DNA of 64,000 bases, from assembly GCF_900116445.1 (NCBI RefSeq), contig NZ_FPBH01000004.1, positions 186,001 to 250,000 on the forward strand, in the 5' to 3' direction. This stretch comes from Paraburkholderia aspalathi. GTDB lineage: Bacteria > Pseudomonadota > Gammaproteobacteria > Burkholderiales > Burkholderiaceae. The notes below the pieces were generated by a model, which was given only the letters and a program-made list of their open reading frames with translations, was not told where the DNA came from and did no database searches. Numbering within the stretch: the first letter of the stretch is position 1; every line of letters begins with the position of its first letter. Shown in pieces: positions 36,536 to 46,107 of the stretch. The translations under genes and the position numbers were made by a program.

Positions 36536-37573
36536 ATGACTCAATCCAATATCCAAAGTCCCGTGCGCAGGCATTTGGTCGCGAGCGGGCTCACGCTCGC
36601 CGGTTCCCTTGGACTGGGCTTGCTGCACCAAGCTCAAGCCACGATGAGCGTGTCGCCGCCGTCAGGGACTTTGCCCGAAGCTGCTCAGGCAGCGAACATC
36701 CATTTCTTCCCCGGTTTCAAGCAGCAATTCATCAACACCAGTGGAGCTACAATTAACACGCTCGTCGGCGGGGACGGTCCGCCGTTGCTTCTGATTCACG
36801 GCCATCCGGCAACCCACGTCGAGTGGCACAAGATTGCGACGCAGCTCGCGAAACGCTTTACCGTCGTATTGACCGATCTGCGGGGCTATGGCGATTCGAG
36901 CAAGCCCGACGGCGGCCCGAATCACGTCAACTATTCGAAGCGCCTGATGGGACTGGATCAGGTCGAAGTCATGCGGGCGCTGGGATTCAAAAGGTTCCAG
37001 GCAGTTGGGCATGACCGCGGCGCCCGCGTTCTGCACGGCATGTTGATTCACTACCCGCAAGCCGTGCAACGCGCAGTGATGCTCGATATCGCTCCCGCCG
37101 ACCAGATGTATGCGCACACCGACGAGTCTTTCGCGACGCGTTATTTCTGGTGGTTCTTCCACATTCAGCCGGCGCCGCTGCCGGAGCAGATGATCGGGGC
37201 CGTGCCTGAGCAATACCTGCGCGCGCATCTCGACGTTCAGAGCAAAACGCCGGGTGCCGTGACGCCCGAGGCATTTGCGGAGTACCTGCGCTGCTATCGC
37301 AACCCTGCGTGCATCCACGCAGTCTGCGAAGACTACCGGGCGACAGTCACCGTTGACCGCGAGGACATCCACGCCCATCCGCAGCGCGTTGCCACACCGG
37401 TCCATGTTCTGTGGGGCGCCAAGGGCACGGTGGGCCAGACCTTCGACGTGCTCGCCCTCTGGCGCAAGGAAGCGCAGAACGTCACCGGACACACATTGCC
37501 TTGCGGTCACCTGATACCCGAAGAAGTCCCCGGCCAGTTGATCGATGCGTTGAACAGCTACCTGCAGGTGTAG
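36536..37573 (+). CDS. exported homologue of fluoroacetate dehalogenase
   Basis: A 345-residue alpha/beta hydrolase with an N-terminal leader (RRHLVASGLTLAGSLGLGLL, then HQAQA), so probably periplasmic, unusual for this family. GGAGGA lies six bases before the ATG. Conserved are HGHPATH, DLRGYGDS, nucleophile Asp160 with Arg161 and Arg164 in GHDRGARV, Asp184, Tyr267 in DYRAT and His325 in CGHLIPEE. The halide pocket reads FWWFFH, so the usual His-Trp is Trp205-Trp206. Defluorination is therefore doubtful; another short-acid or ester substrate is possible. Confidence 0.8.
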   Translation: MTQSNIQSPVRRHLVASGLTLAGSLGLGLLHQAQATMSVSPPSGTLPEAAQAANIHFFPGFKQQFINTSGATINTLVGGDGPPLLLIHGHPATHVEWHKIATQLAKRFTVVLTDLRGYGDSSKPDGGPNHVNYSKRLMGLDQVEVMRALGFKRFQAVGHDRGARVLHGMLIHYPQAVQRAVMLDIAPADQMYAHTDESFATRYFWWFFHIQPAPLPEQMIGAVPEQYLRAHLDVQSKTPGAVTPEAFAEYLRCYRNPACIHAVCEDYRATVTVDREDIHAHPQRVATPVHVLWGAKGTVGQTFDVLALWRKEAQNVTGHTLPCGHLIPEEVPGQLIDALNSYLQV

Positions 37574-37933
37574 TACTGCCCTACAGCGCGATCACTTCAG
37601 GCATTCCTGCAGGAACGCACACGGCCTCGGCCACTCTGAGACGTTCGGCATGCTAGTCAGGCTCGTCGGAACACAGCTACTCTCGTTCAAGCTGTTCGAC
37701 TAAGCAATGAGGGCTTCGGTAAGGCTCCTTAGCGCGTGACAGGAACCGTTTGCGAGGCAATGGGATTTTAATCGCAACGGAGCTGCCGAAGGCGCCAAAT
37801 TCTTTGCTTGGATGCGGGCTCGCCGTCTGAATCAGTGTTCGGCCGGAATGATCGGACGTGCATTTCCAAATGCCGGACGATCGCTAAAGGATCGGATAGA
37901 TCAGGCCGCGGCCCTGCGCCACGATCCGGCGGG
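37574..37933. other. intergenic, no gene recognised
   Basis: A 360-base gap between converging genes. I see no domain or strong terminator. Confidence 0.45.
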
Positions 37934-38563
37934 TCAACGTCGCTTCCTGGGACACAAAGCGATCGGAACATCACTCATTGTAAAAATGCCCGCAGTCGCG
38001 ATGGTCACCCGCCTACGGGCGGCTCGCTCGTCATCAGCGAAACGGTCTACGCCCCACGACAAGGTCGTAACCAGTTCGAACAGTTCTTCTGCGGTCACAG
38101 CTTTCACCGCCATGCCCGCGGATTTTGCAGAGTCGAGAAGTACACGGGTTTCCTCGATGAGGCGCGAGCTCGCCGGTTTCATCGACGATTCCGGATCGCT
38201 CCGTGCAGAGGCGACACAATACGGCAAGTCATGCCAGATGCGCAGTTGCCACGTCAAGCGCAGCAGCCACTCGGCAAGCGCATCGCGCGGACTAAGCGAG
38301 CGCGAGAGCTCGCCGGCCTCGGCCAGCAAAGCCGCAATGTTGACCTCCATGACCGCCGCGAGCAAGTCGTCGCGGGTCGGGAAATTTCGATAAAGCGTAG
38401 CGTTGCCAACGCCAGCACGGACGGCGATGCCGTCAAGCGACGCCAGCACACCCTCTTCCTCGAATGTCTCACGGGCCGCGACGAGGATCGCGTCACGATT
38501 GCGTTGGGCATCGGCACGCATCACGCGCGGTGCTTTCTGGGGCGAATTACGCGCAGCACACAT
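37934..38563 (-). CDS. TetR/AcrR-family regulator
   Basis: A 209-residue TetR protein. The DNA-binding part is RDAILVAARETFEEEGVLAS then VRAGVGNATLYRNFPTRDDL. The C-terminal domain resembles SbtR-like regulators (LSWGVDRFADDERAARRR). I begin at the ATG at 38563; an in-frame TTG at 38581 is possible. It is divergent from an SDR gene, and two identical-type palindromes lie in the 81-base gap. Joint repression of both genes is the likely control. Confidence 0.88.
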   Translation of the reverse strand: MCAARNSPQKAPRVMRADAQRNRDAILVAARETFEEEGVLASLDGIAVRAGVGNATLYRNFPTRDDLLAAVMEVNIAALLAEAGELSRSLSPRDALAEWLLRLTWQLRIWHDLPYCVASARSDPESSMKPASSRLIEETRVLLDSAKSAGMAVKAVTAEELFELVTTLSWGVDRFADDERAARRRVTIATAGIFTMSDVPIALCPRKRR

Positions 38564-38583
38564 CACATCTCTCTTTGACAAAG

Positions 38584-38627
38584 CGGGGAGTATCCCCGTA
38601 TATTGATAATTCCGGGGAGCATCCCCG
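38584..38627. promoter_or_regulatory. tandem palindromic operators between TetR and SDR genes
   Basis: CGGGGAGTATCCCCG (38584-38598) and CGGGGAGCATCCCCG (38613-38627) are 15-base palindromes 29 bases apart centre to centre, close to three helical turns. Between them lies TATTGATAAT, a likely -10 region. AGGAGG at 38635 serves the SDR gene. Confidence 0.8.
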
Positions 38628-38644
38628 TTTAGACAGGAGGATAC

Positions 38645-39370
38645 ATGAAGCAGTCACTTGCGGGTAGGGCGGTGTTCGTTACGGGTGCCAACGGTGGGTT
38701 GGGAGAACAGTTCGTGGAGCAGGCGCTCGAGCGCGGCGCCAGGAAAGTATATGCCGCAGCGCGAAGCCCGAGGAGGTGGGTCGATGCGAAAGTCCAGGTC
38801 ATCACGCTTGATATCACGAATTCGGGGGACATAGCCCGTGCAGTAAATGCAGCGTCCGACGTCGACCTGTTAATCAACAACGCGGGCATCGCGCCGGCGG
38901 GAGACTCCATAACTGGGTCTGAGGACGAGCTCCGCCGGATCTTCGAGACGAATTTCTTCGGAACACTCGCCCTCGCGAATGCCTATGCACCTGTGCTCGC
39001 CAGCAACGGCGGAGGTACGCTTTTAAATATTCTGTCCGCGGCTGCCTGGATCAGCGTGCCAACTGGCTACGCGGCGTCGAAGGCGGCGATGTGGTCGGCG
39101 ACTAATGCGCTGCGAGCGGCCTTAAAGAGCCAACGAACGCAAGTGATTGGCCTTCTCGTCGGCATGATCGATACGCCGATGACCGCGCGGTGGGATGTCC
39201 CGAAAGTCAGTGCCGCGAGCGTCGTCGAAAAAGCCTACGACGGTATCGCGGATGGCTCAATGGAGATATTGGCCGACGAGGCGACACAGGGACTCAAGGC
39301 CCGGCTGAGCGTGAAGGGCGAAGAGCTGTATCCGTGGATGGAAGAGCAGCTCCAGGGATTCGTGCCGTAA
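38645..39370 (+). CDS. short-chain dehydrogenase/reductase
   Basis: A 241-residue classical SDR. The nucleotide motif is VTGANGGLGEQF, then NNAG at about residue 78. The catalytic Ser lies in LLNILSAAAW and the Tyr-Lys pair in GYAASKAA. It uses NAD(P)H on an unknown carbonyl substrate. AGGAGG precedes the start. It is probably repressed by the divergent TetR protein. Confidence 0.9.
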   Translation: MKQSLAGRAVFVTGANGGLGEQFVEQALERGARKVYAAARSPRRWVDAKVQVITLDITNSGDIARAVNAASDVDLLINNAGIAPAGDSITGSEDELRRIFETNFFGTLALANAYAPVLASNGGGTLLNILSAAAWISVPTGYAASKAAMWSATNALRAALKSQRTQVIGLLVGMIDTPMTARWDVPKVSAASVVEKAYDGIADGSMEILADEATQGLKARLSVKGEELYPWMEEQLQGFVP

Positions 39371-39842
39371 TCTCGCCGAGGCGCCTCACTGCGCGCGGCG
39401 CACTATGAAAACGGCTGGTACCGGACAATTCTCGCCCGCGTTTGCTAATCGCGCGAGCGGACTATCGAGGTAAGCGCGTCTGAGCGTCCGCTAATGAGAA
39501 GACTGAAGGTCCCTTGTGGGTCGGTAGTCCGCACTGACGACTGGCCGTTTTTCAGACAGCGAAATTCCTCTGGCCGCTTTCGGGCGCTGCATTTGAACGA
39601 GCCGACTGACGCAGCCGACCCGCAACGGTCGGTCGACTTGCCGCTTTGCGAATGACCGCTACCACGAGTACAGTGGCCGGCCGGGTCGTATATCGCAGAC
39701 TTTGCCGATCAGCTTCGTGGGAGTTAGTCTATAGGCGGAACCGCCCCGTCGGTCAAGGTCTTAAGCAGACGCGCTCGACGGCGTTTGAGGTCGGCTATCT
39801 GGATGGAGGTTGCCGGCTCAACCAATGTACACGCGAGGAAAA
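39371..39842. other. intergenic, no gene recognised
   Basis: About 470 bases without a supported gene. The right end should carry the promoter of the LysR gene. Confidence 0.45.
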
Positions 39843-40763
39843 ATGGATAAGTTCGATGCGATGCGCGTCTTTATACGCGTGGTGGAATCGGGGACGTTCA
39901 CCAAGGCTTCCGAGACCCTCAACATCCAAAAGCCTACGGTTACCCGACTGGTTCAGACGCTGGAAAACGATTTGGCGACGAAGCTGCTCAATCGCACAAC
40001 CAGACGGGTCACTGTCACGCCCGATGGCGCGGCCTATTACGATCGCGCTGTGCAATTGCTAGCCGAACTGGAAGAGCTGGAAAATTCCATGAGCGGTGCC
40101 AAATCCAATCCGAAAGGCAGATTGCGCATCGATCTTCCGCGCCCGCTAGCTCATTCAGTTGTTATTCCTGCACTTCCAGACTTTCTTGCGAAATATCCGG
40201 ATATCGATCTTGAGATTGGCGTCAGTGACAGTCCGGTCGACCTGATCGCTGAAAACGTGGATTGTGTCGTACGCATCGGCACATTGACCGATCAATCACT
40301 GGTGGCCCGGCGAGTTGGCATCAGCTACTTCGAACTATGTGCATCGCCAGGATACTGGAAGAAATTTGGTAAGCCGAAGCATCCGAGCGAAATCGGCCGT
40401 CACCATACAATGATTCACATGGTCTCGGCGAGGACGGCAAAGCCATTTCCAATCACCGCTCGTCACGGCAAAGAGGTCATTGATATTCGGGGCAAAAAAG
40501 TCGTCCGTTGCAACGACGTGTCGACTTGCACCGATCTTGCCACAGCGGGGCTCGGAATTATCAATGGGGGAACCTTTATGACCGCGCCACTGATTGCATC
40601 AGGCGAGCTGGAGCGTTGTCTCGAGAAATGGCAGCTTCCCCCTATGCCCGTGTCGATCGCATACCCTCCCAATCGGCATCTCGGTAACAAATTACGTGTC
40701 TTCGTAGACTGGATCGTCGAGCTGTTTGCCACGCATCCCTCGCAGCAATCGCCACGTGGCTAA
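39843..40763 (+). CDS. LysR-family regulator
   Basis: A 306-residue LysR protein starting at the ATG at 39843 after GAGGAAAA. The DNA-binding domain has MDKFDAMRVFIRVVESGTFT and KPTVTRLVQTLENDLATKLL. The ligand domain is CrgA-like (RLRIDLPRPLAHSVVIPALP, LIAENVDCVVRIG). No divergent gene is close by. The next genes on the same strand, a membrane protein and a reductase, are possible targets. Confidence 0.9.
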   Translation: MDKFDAMRVFIRVVESGTFTKASETLNIQKPTVTRLVQTLENDLATKLLNRTTRRVTVTPDGAAYYDRAVQLLAELEELENSMSGAKSNPKGRLRIDLPRPLAHSVVIPALPDFLAKYPDIDLEIGVSDSPVDLIAENVDCVVRIGTLTDQSLVARRVGISYFELCASPGYWKKFGKPKHPSEIGRHHTMIHMVSARTAKPFPITARHGKEVIDIRGKKVVRCNDVSTCTDLATAGLGIINGGTFMTAPLIASGELERCLEKWQLPPMPVSIAYPPNRHLGNKLRVFVDWIVELFATHPSQQSPRG

Positions 40764-41129
40764 TCCATATTGACGATGCTACGCGGCCCTCGGGTACGAC
40801 ACGCAACTACCCGAGGTCAATCAAGCTCGCTGGACGGCGAGCGCCATCTTGCCAGCCCCAACAGCAACCACACTGCCCTCTGATCACACATCGAGGCGCT
40901 AGTCCTGACGACTCTGGTTGCCGCCCGCTCGTCGCAGTCCTGTCGACCGCACCCGCTCTCAAGAACGCTTTCCCCGTGTCATTGACCGTGCGATTAGGGG
41001 GTATTTCGACAACAATCTTTTAATAGACCAAGAGTTTCTCCCCACGATCGGAATCCCTAGACTGCTTTCAAACGGCGGAAACACGTTCCGACGAGTCCAA
41101 TTCACCACGCGATTGTGAGGAAGCAGATC
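40764..41129. other. intergenic, no gene recognised
   Basis: A 366-base gap. It presumably holds the promoter of the membrane protein gene. No domain or repeat is recognised. Confidence 0.45.
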
Positions 41130-41648
41130 ATGAAGACGACAGATACAACATTCGACCAGGTCATGACACGGCCGACGAGTCCGCGGACCGGGTTGTCTCA
41201 CGCTTTGACCCTCGGGATGACGGCTGGCATTGCCGCCGGCTTCATCGTTCTTGTTCCGGTTTTAATCCTGCAGTTGGCTCGAGGCGTCGGCATTATTCCA
41301 GAGATGCAGCTAGCTGCCAGCAGCCTGATGGGCATGGTTGCCTACGCAGGCGCTGCCGGCCTGATCGTGGGAACCTTGCTTCACTTCTTCGTATCGATCG
41401 TCCCGGCGATCGCCTACGGGCTGGTCGCGTGGCGCTTTCCAGTGGTGAACCGCCTGTCGTGGATCGCCGGTCCAGTGCTCGGCCTCATCGTGTTCTTCTT
41501 CATGGGCTTCATCGTATTGCCACGCAGCGCATTTACCACGCCCGCGTCGGTTTCGCCCATGCCGTTTCTGCCCGCGCTGCTAATCCATATGCTCGCGCTC
41601 GGCCTGCCGATCGCGCTGATCGTCCGGCGCGGATGGGACGTCGCGTGA
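41130..41648 (+). CDS. four-helix membrane protein, unknown function
   Basis: A 172-residue protein with four hydrophobic segments: GMTAGIAAGFIVLVPVLILQ, MVAYAGAAGLIVGTLLHFFV, WIAGPVLGLIVFFFMGFIVL and FLPALLIHMLALGLPIALIV. The N-terminus is soluble. I do not recognise the family. AGGAAG lies eight bases before the ATG at 41130; a GTG at 41115 is in frame. It is 67 bases upstream of a reductase gene on the same strand and may share its transcript. Confidence 0.7.
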   Translation: MKTTDTTFDQVMTRPTSPRTGLSHALTLGMTAGIAAGFIVLVPVLILQLARGVGIIPEMQLAASSLMGMVAYAGAAGLIVGTLLHFFVSIVPAIAYGLVAWRFPVVNRLSWIAGPVLGLIVFFFMGFIVLPRSAFTTPASVSPMPFLPALLIHMLALGLPIALIVRRGWDVA

Positions 41649-41715
41649 CAACATCAATCGATGTCCGAGTCTAATTCAAAACGACGCGTACTTTCAAGCA
41701 AAGAGGAAACATAAA

Positions 41716-42570
41716 ATGATTGGCATTACTGGAGCAAATGGCAAACTTGGCCAATTGGTGATCAGGGATCTGCTGAAAATTATCCCCGCAACTCAGATCG
41801 TTGCGGCAGTTCGAAATCCGGAGAAAGCCGACAACCTGCACGACGTGGGCGTCCATGTGCGCGAGGCGGATTATGATCGTCTGGAAACCCTGATCGAGGC
41901 TTTCAAAGGTGTGGAGAAGCTGCTGCTCATATCGGCCGTACAACCGGGCGAAAGATTCAGGCAACATCGGGCCGTGATCGATGCAGCCAAGCGAGCCGGC
42001 GTCAAGCTGATTGCATATACGAGCCTGCTGCGAGCAGACACTTCGAAGCTGATTCTTGCTGGCGAACACCTGCAGACCGAAGAATATCTAAAGTCCTCTG
42101 GCATGGACTTCGTATTGTTGCGCAACGGCTGGTATCTGGAAAACCATACGGAAACACTTGCGTCGGCGTTGAGCCAATCCGCAATTAAAGGTAGCGCAGG
42201 ACAAGGCCGATTTGCCTCTGCCTCGCGGGCCGATTACGCAGGCGCGGCAGTTACGGTCCTGACGCAACCAGGTCACGCCGGCAAGACCTATGAACTTGCG
42301 GGAGACCATGCCTATTCGATGTCGGAATTGGCCGAGGAGGTGTCGAAGGAGGCCGGTCGTCAGATCGTCTATGACGATCTGCCACCTTCCGACTATGAGG
42401 CCATGCTATTGAGCTTTGGTCTGCCAAAAATGATCGTCGATGTCGTTATCGATGCGGACGTGAATTCGTCGAAAGGCGAGTTGAATAGCGCCTCTGGTGA
42501 TCTGTCCAGACTTCTCGGCAGAAACACGACGCGCCTCTCCGAGGCCGTCAAGGCTGCGCTGCAGATCTGA
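41716..42570 (+). CDS. NAD(P)H-binding quinone reductase-like protein (QorB/NmrA type)
   Basis: A 284-residue atypical SDR. The N-terminal nucleotide motif ITGANGKLGQLVIRDLL is followed by VAAVRNPEKAD, LLLISAVQPGERFRQHRAVI and YTSLLRADTS. This matches the QorB (YtfG) group, which reduces quinones with NADPH. GAGGAAAC precedes the start. It is probably redox-stress related. The IS5 remnant begins about 50 bases downstream. Confidence 0.88.
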   Translation: MIGITGANGKLGQLVIRDLLKIIPATQIVAAVRNPEKADNLHDVGVHVREADYDRLETLIEAFKGVEKLLLISAVQPGERFRQHRAVIDAAKRAGVKLIAYTSLLRADTSKLILAGEHLQTEEYLKSSGMDFVLLRNGWYLENHTETLASALSQSAIKGSAGQGRFASASRADYAGAAVTVLTQPGHAGKTYELAGDHAYSMSELAEEVSKEAGRQIVYDDLPPSDYEAMLLSFGLPKMIVDVVIDADVNSSKGELNSASGDLSRLLGRNTTRLSEAVKAALQI

Positions 42571-42636
42571 CCCGATGGTTTCAGAACAAGAAAGCCGGTC
42601 AGAACCGATCGATCAGGGCCTAAGAGAATGTTTCAA

Positions 42637-43541
42637 GTGCGACGCGTGTCGCCGTCCGCCGGACGTAAATCGGCAACGTAGTGGATGGCAAAGCTCTTCT
42701 CTGCCTTGTCACATTCAACAACCCGAGGATCGGAGATTGAAGCTGTGACCTGCTGTACGACCAGCAGTTGCCTACCCGGACGTGCGCGACTGGTAACGGT
42801 CGGGTTCGAAGCTCCGGGAACGACGTACCCTCTCTATGGGCGGTTCACCCGGGCGACCGGGCAGGGATCGACACTGCCAGCAGCCGTGCGGTGTGGGGGC
42901 CAGGCAATTTCCGCATGCACAACATATGTGAACTGTTGATAAACCTCGTTAGTCTCGAAGAGCCAAAGCTGCTGAAAGGCTCTGACCAAAATGGTGGATG
43001 GCCGGTTGCATCTCTTTGAATTGGATGCACGTCGTCACGGTGCCATCGGGGAATAGACAGGTGCTAAACGGATAGATCCGTGCGAAGTGCTCGGGTCGGC
43101 AGGGATGGGAACGCGGGAACCCCGATTCTCCGCCCTTGTTCCGGTTCAAAGGAACGGCGGCAGGTGGACCGTGAGGAACACTGTTGGGGAAGCGGGGGTG
43201 AGAACGCGCAAGAAGCGAAGGGTTGCCTGTAATGGGTGACATAGGGGTTCAAGATTTGCCCCGACCTGAAAGGGTGCTGACGTGCGCGTGGTGCGGCTGT
43301 CGTTGGCCTGCATCAGGGATTCATCAAAGGGATGCTTGAGAGAGACCGGTTGGACTACGGTTCAGCGCCCTTGTCCCGGCAACGGGACGAATCGACGATG
43401 TAAAGCTGGCGAAGGTTGTGGATGCACAGGCACAACCGGCATCAATGTGATGCTTAATGCCGTGCGCGAGCCGTATGCGGGGAAACTCGCACGTACGGTT
43501 CTTCGGGGGCCGCGTTTCCGGGAGGGAGCGCGGCTACCCTC
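42637..43541 (+). ncRNA. ORF-less group II intron A
   Basis: It begins GTGCGACGCG at 42637, inside the end of an IS5 remnant, and ends near GGCTACCCTC (43541). Domain V is a clear hairpin at 43468-43501. Domain I-IV sequence parallels intron B at 46108 block by block, for example GTAATGGGT..CATAGGGGTTC, TTTGCCCCGACCTGAAAGGG and CTACGGTTCAGCGCC. No reverse transcriptase is encoded, so splicing or movement would need a maturase in trans. The 3' end is approximate. Confidence 0.75.
43468..43501 (+). ncRNA. domain V of intron A
   Basis: GAGCCGTATGCG, loop GGAAA, CTCGC, the AC bulge and GTACGGTTC give the canonical 34-base domain V hairpin with its AGC triad. Confidence 0.85.
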
Positions 43542-43824
43542 TAAAGAGTCGTCCGACCGCTGAAGCGTTCGCCAGCAGATCAGGCAGCACGCGAGTTTAA
43601 GGAGCCCTTCATGGATGTCGGCACGACGCTCATATCGAGTGCGAAGGCGGCGAAATCCATGCAGCCACGCATTGGTTCGCTCGACGACCCAGCGGACTTT
43701 ACCGAGACCGCTGCCATGGGGTTTGCCACGCCGGGCGATCGATGTGGGGATGCCGGCGGCGTGCAAGGGCCGACGATACTTGTCGTGGTCATAAGCGCGG
43801 TCCGCATAGCCCAAGGGCTTAACC
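43542..43824 (-). pseudogene. IS5-family (IS427-type) transposase 3' fragment
   Basis: The minus strand encodes the last 85 residues of a short IS5-type transposase: GYADRAYDHDKYRRPLHAAG, KVRWVVERTNAWLHGFRRLR with the catalytic Glu, and RYERRADIHEGLLKLACCLI. The gene lacks its 5' part, which is replaced by a kelch-gene fragment at about 43825. Intron A interrupts the IS beyond the transposase end. Confidence 0.8.
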
Positions 43825-44101
43825 GCCCGTCTGGACCTATCGCCGCCGAGAGTGCGCTGTCGTAGTAGGTCACGACGCCAGTTTCTGGATTGTAGCGCAG
43901 ACCACCGAGCACATAAATACGGCCATTGTAGGTCGTTACAGCATGATATGCCCTGGGCTCAGTAAGCGCCGTCTTGGACCGCCATGGGCAGAAAACAGGC
44001 ACATTTGTTGGCATCCACGATTGCCGACAATCGAGATCTTCAGCCCAGCCATTGCACTGACGGAAGACAAGTAATTCGAACAGAAGCGCGGTACGTTTCA
44101 T
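43825..44101 (-). pseudogene. kelch-repeat protein N-terminal fragment
   Basis: The minus strand begins MKRTALLFELLVFRQCNGWA and continues into TEPRAYHAVTTYNGRIYVLG, a typical kelch beta-propeller blade, then YYDSALSAAIGPDGRLSPW. The frame then runs into IS5 sequence. Only about 90 residues survive. An IS256 copy inserted about 50 bases upstream of the start. Confidence 0.6.
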
Positions 44102-44153
44102 GTTGGCAGCATTACTCCCTTCACTTTCAAATTCCGGGACGCCGGAACCACAG

Positions 44154-45521
44154 GAGGTGTCAGGAATTTTGTGTGCTGAGGTCGGTTAAAAATCTCAGCT
44201 GATGGCGGCGGTGAATCGCTCGCCGAACAGGATGGCGAACTGATTGACTGCTTGCCGCCAGGTGATAGGTGGCATCTTCCAATCCTTTTCGATGTTGCGC
44301 AAGGCCAGGTACAGCAGTTTGCTGGCGGCTTCGTCGCTCGGAAAGTGACCGCGGTTCTTGACGATCTTGCGCAACTGCATGTGCATGCTCTCGATTGCGT
44401 TGGTCGTGTATATGATTTTGCGCACCTCCGGCGGATAGGCGAAGAACGGGATGACTTGCTCCCATTGGCGCTGCCACATGGCAGCCACCGTGGGGAATTT
44501 CCTGCCCCATTCGCTTTGAGAGAAGGCTTGCAGCGCCGCCTCGGCGGCTTCGGCGGTGGCGGCCTGATAGATCGGCTTGAGCGCAGTCGCCAACGGCTTA
44601 CGGTCCTTCCAGCTCGCCAGATTCAGCGAATTGCGGATCAGATGCACGATGCAAGTCTGGATCTGGGCAGCCGGATATACCGCTTCGATCGCCTCCGGAA
44701 AGCCGCGCAGACCATCGACGACGGCGATCAGGATATCGTGCAGGCCACGGTTCTTCAGTTCGTTGAAGACCTTCAGCCAGAACTTGGCACCCTCGGTCTG
44801 CTCGATCCACAGGCCCAGCACTTCCTTGCGGCCGTCGGCCCGAATGCCGAGCGCCAGGTACACCGCCTTGTTCCTGACCGTGCCTTCGTCGCGGATCTTC
44901 AGCCGCAGCGCGTCGAAATACACGATCGGGTACATCGCCTCGAGCGGACGCTGTTGCCACTGTTCGACTTCGGCCAGCACTTCGTCAGTGACGGTGGAAA
45001 TCAGATCGGGCGACACTTCGAGCCCATACAGCTCCAGCAAATGGCCCTGGATCTCGCGTACGCTCATGCCGCGCGCGTACATGCTGATGACGTGGTCGTC
45101 AAAGCCCGGTAGCCGGCGCTGGTATTTGCCCACCAGTTGCGGCTCGAACGTCGCCTGCCGATCGCGCGGAATATCCAGATTCAGTTCGCCGCTGGGCGTA
45201 AGGACCGTCTTGCGGCTCGTGCCATTGCGATGATTGCTGGCCTTGCCTTGCTCCGCCTCGCTCTCCAGGTGATGCGTCAACTCCGCCGCCAGCATGCGCT
45301 CAGCCAGTTGCTTCTTCAGTTGCCCGGCCAGGCCCGACTCACCGAGAACCGACTCGGCATCCTTGTTCTGAATCTGCGCCAGCAGTTGGTCGATCAGCTC
45401 ATCGGGGAACAGCTTCGGCGCCTTCGCGTTCTTGCTCTTCTTGGTCACAGTTGCTTCGGTCATAGGACGTAATTTCCGTTATCGTCTCATGACCTCGGCA
45501 CACTAAAATTCTGACAGGCTC
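44154..45521. mobile_element. intact IS256-family element with 9-bp duplication
   Basis: The ends GAGGTGTCAGGAATTTTGTG (44154) and the inverse of GAGCCTGTCAGAATTTTAGT (ending 45521) match over about 30 bases with small differences. GAACCACAG is repeated directly outside both ends (44145-44153 and 45522-45530). The duplication length fits the family and implies a clean, recent insertion. Confidence 0.88.
44195..45463 (-). CDS. IS256-family transposase
   Basis: A 422-residue mutator-type transposase, full length. It has ELTHHLESEAEQGKASNHRN, SGELNLDIPRDRQATFEPQL, the DDE region VYFDALRLKIRDEGTV and LIAVVDGLRGFPEAIEAVYP, and YTTNAIESMHMQLRKIVKNR with the catalytic Glu. The frame is intact and the element has correct ends, so it is probably active. 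Confidence 0.95.
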   Translation of the reverse strand: MTEATVTKKSKNAKAPKLFPDELIDQLLAQIQNKDAESVLGESGLAGQLKKQLAERMLAAELTHHLESEAEQGKASNHRNGTSRKTVLTPSGELNLDIPRDRQATFEPQLVGKYQRRLPGFDDHVISMYARGMSVREIQGHLLELYGLEVSPDLISTVTDEVLAEVEQWQQRPLEAMYPIVYFDALRLKIRDEGTVRNKAVYLALGIRADGRKEVLGLWIEQTEGAKFWLKVFNELKNRGLHDILIAVVDGLRGFPEAIEAVYPAAQIQTCIVHLIRNSLNLASWKDRKPLATALKPIYQAATAEAAEAALQAFSQSEWGRKFPTVAAMWQRQWEQVIPFFAYPPEVRKIIYTTNAIESMHMQLRKIVKNRGHFPSDEAASKLLYLALRNIEKDWKMPPITWRQAVNQFAILFGERFTAAIS

Positions 45522-45786
45522 GAACCACAGCGCGCAATGCAATATTGCTGGTCAACATCCCGCCAATCGACAACGGTATGAGACCATCAAGGCGTTTCGT
45601 CGCCGTTGTTCACCCGTCTTGCGCCACATCCCTCAAAAAATTTCTGCCGCCCCCACCCGATTGCCAACTGGCGGGCTGGGTCTTGTGGGGACGGACGTTC
45701 CGGCAGTTAATCCGTAAAACTATGCCGAGCTATTGCTTGGCGGCCTCAAATTCGAAGTGCAACACTGTTTCGTATAAGGTGTTGCG

Positions 45787-46107
45787 ATGCACGAAAGAGC
45801 TCAGTACCAGCAACTTCAACCTGAAGAGCGCCTGACCATTGCTAGCCTGCATCTTCAGGGTTCGAGTATCCGGGCCATGGCCCGGATACTCGGGCGCTCG
45901 CCGGCCACCGTTAGCCGTGAACTGGCGCGAAACAGTTCTCCTGCAGGCTATGCATCGGTGCCAGCTGTAGCGCTCAGCGCCGCACGCCGCAGCGCGGGCC
46001 GCCGCCCCACAAAGCTTTGCCTGCAAAGTGTCTGCTGGCGTATCGTTCTCACCCTGCTCGAGTGGAAATGGTCACCCCAGCAGATATCAGGCACACTCAA
46101 GCGTATG
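45787..46107 (+). CDS. IS30 transposase, exon 1 (before intron)
   Basis: The first 107 residues of an IS30 transposase: the N-terminal helix-turn-helix with YQQLQPEERLTIASLHLQGS and RAMARILGRSPATVSRELAR, and WSPQQISGTLKRM at the intron boundary. Splicing of intron B would join Met107 to the Tyr-Pro-Thr-Asp-Pro sequence at 46940 in frame. Without splicing the protein is cut short after six foreign residues. Confidence 0.8.

Noticed and set aside
43580..44101. 173-codon composite frame
   Set aside because: It joins a kelch fragment to out-of-frame IS5 sequence; described as two remnants instead.
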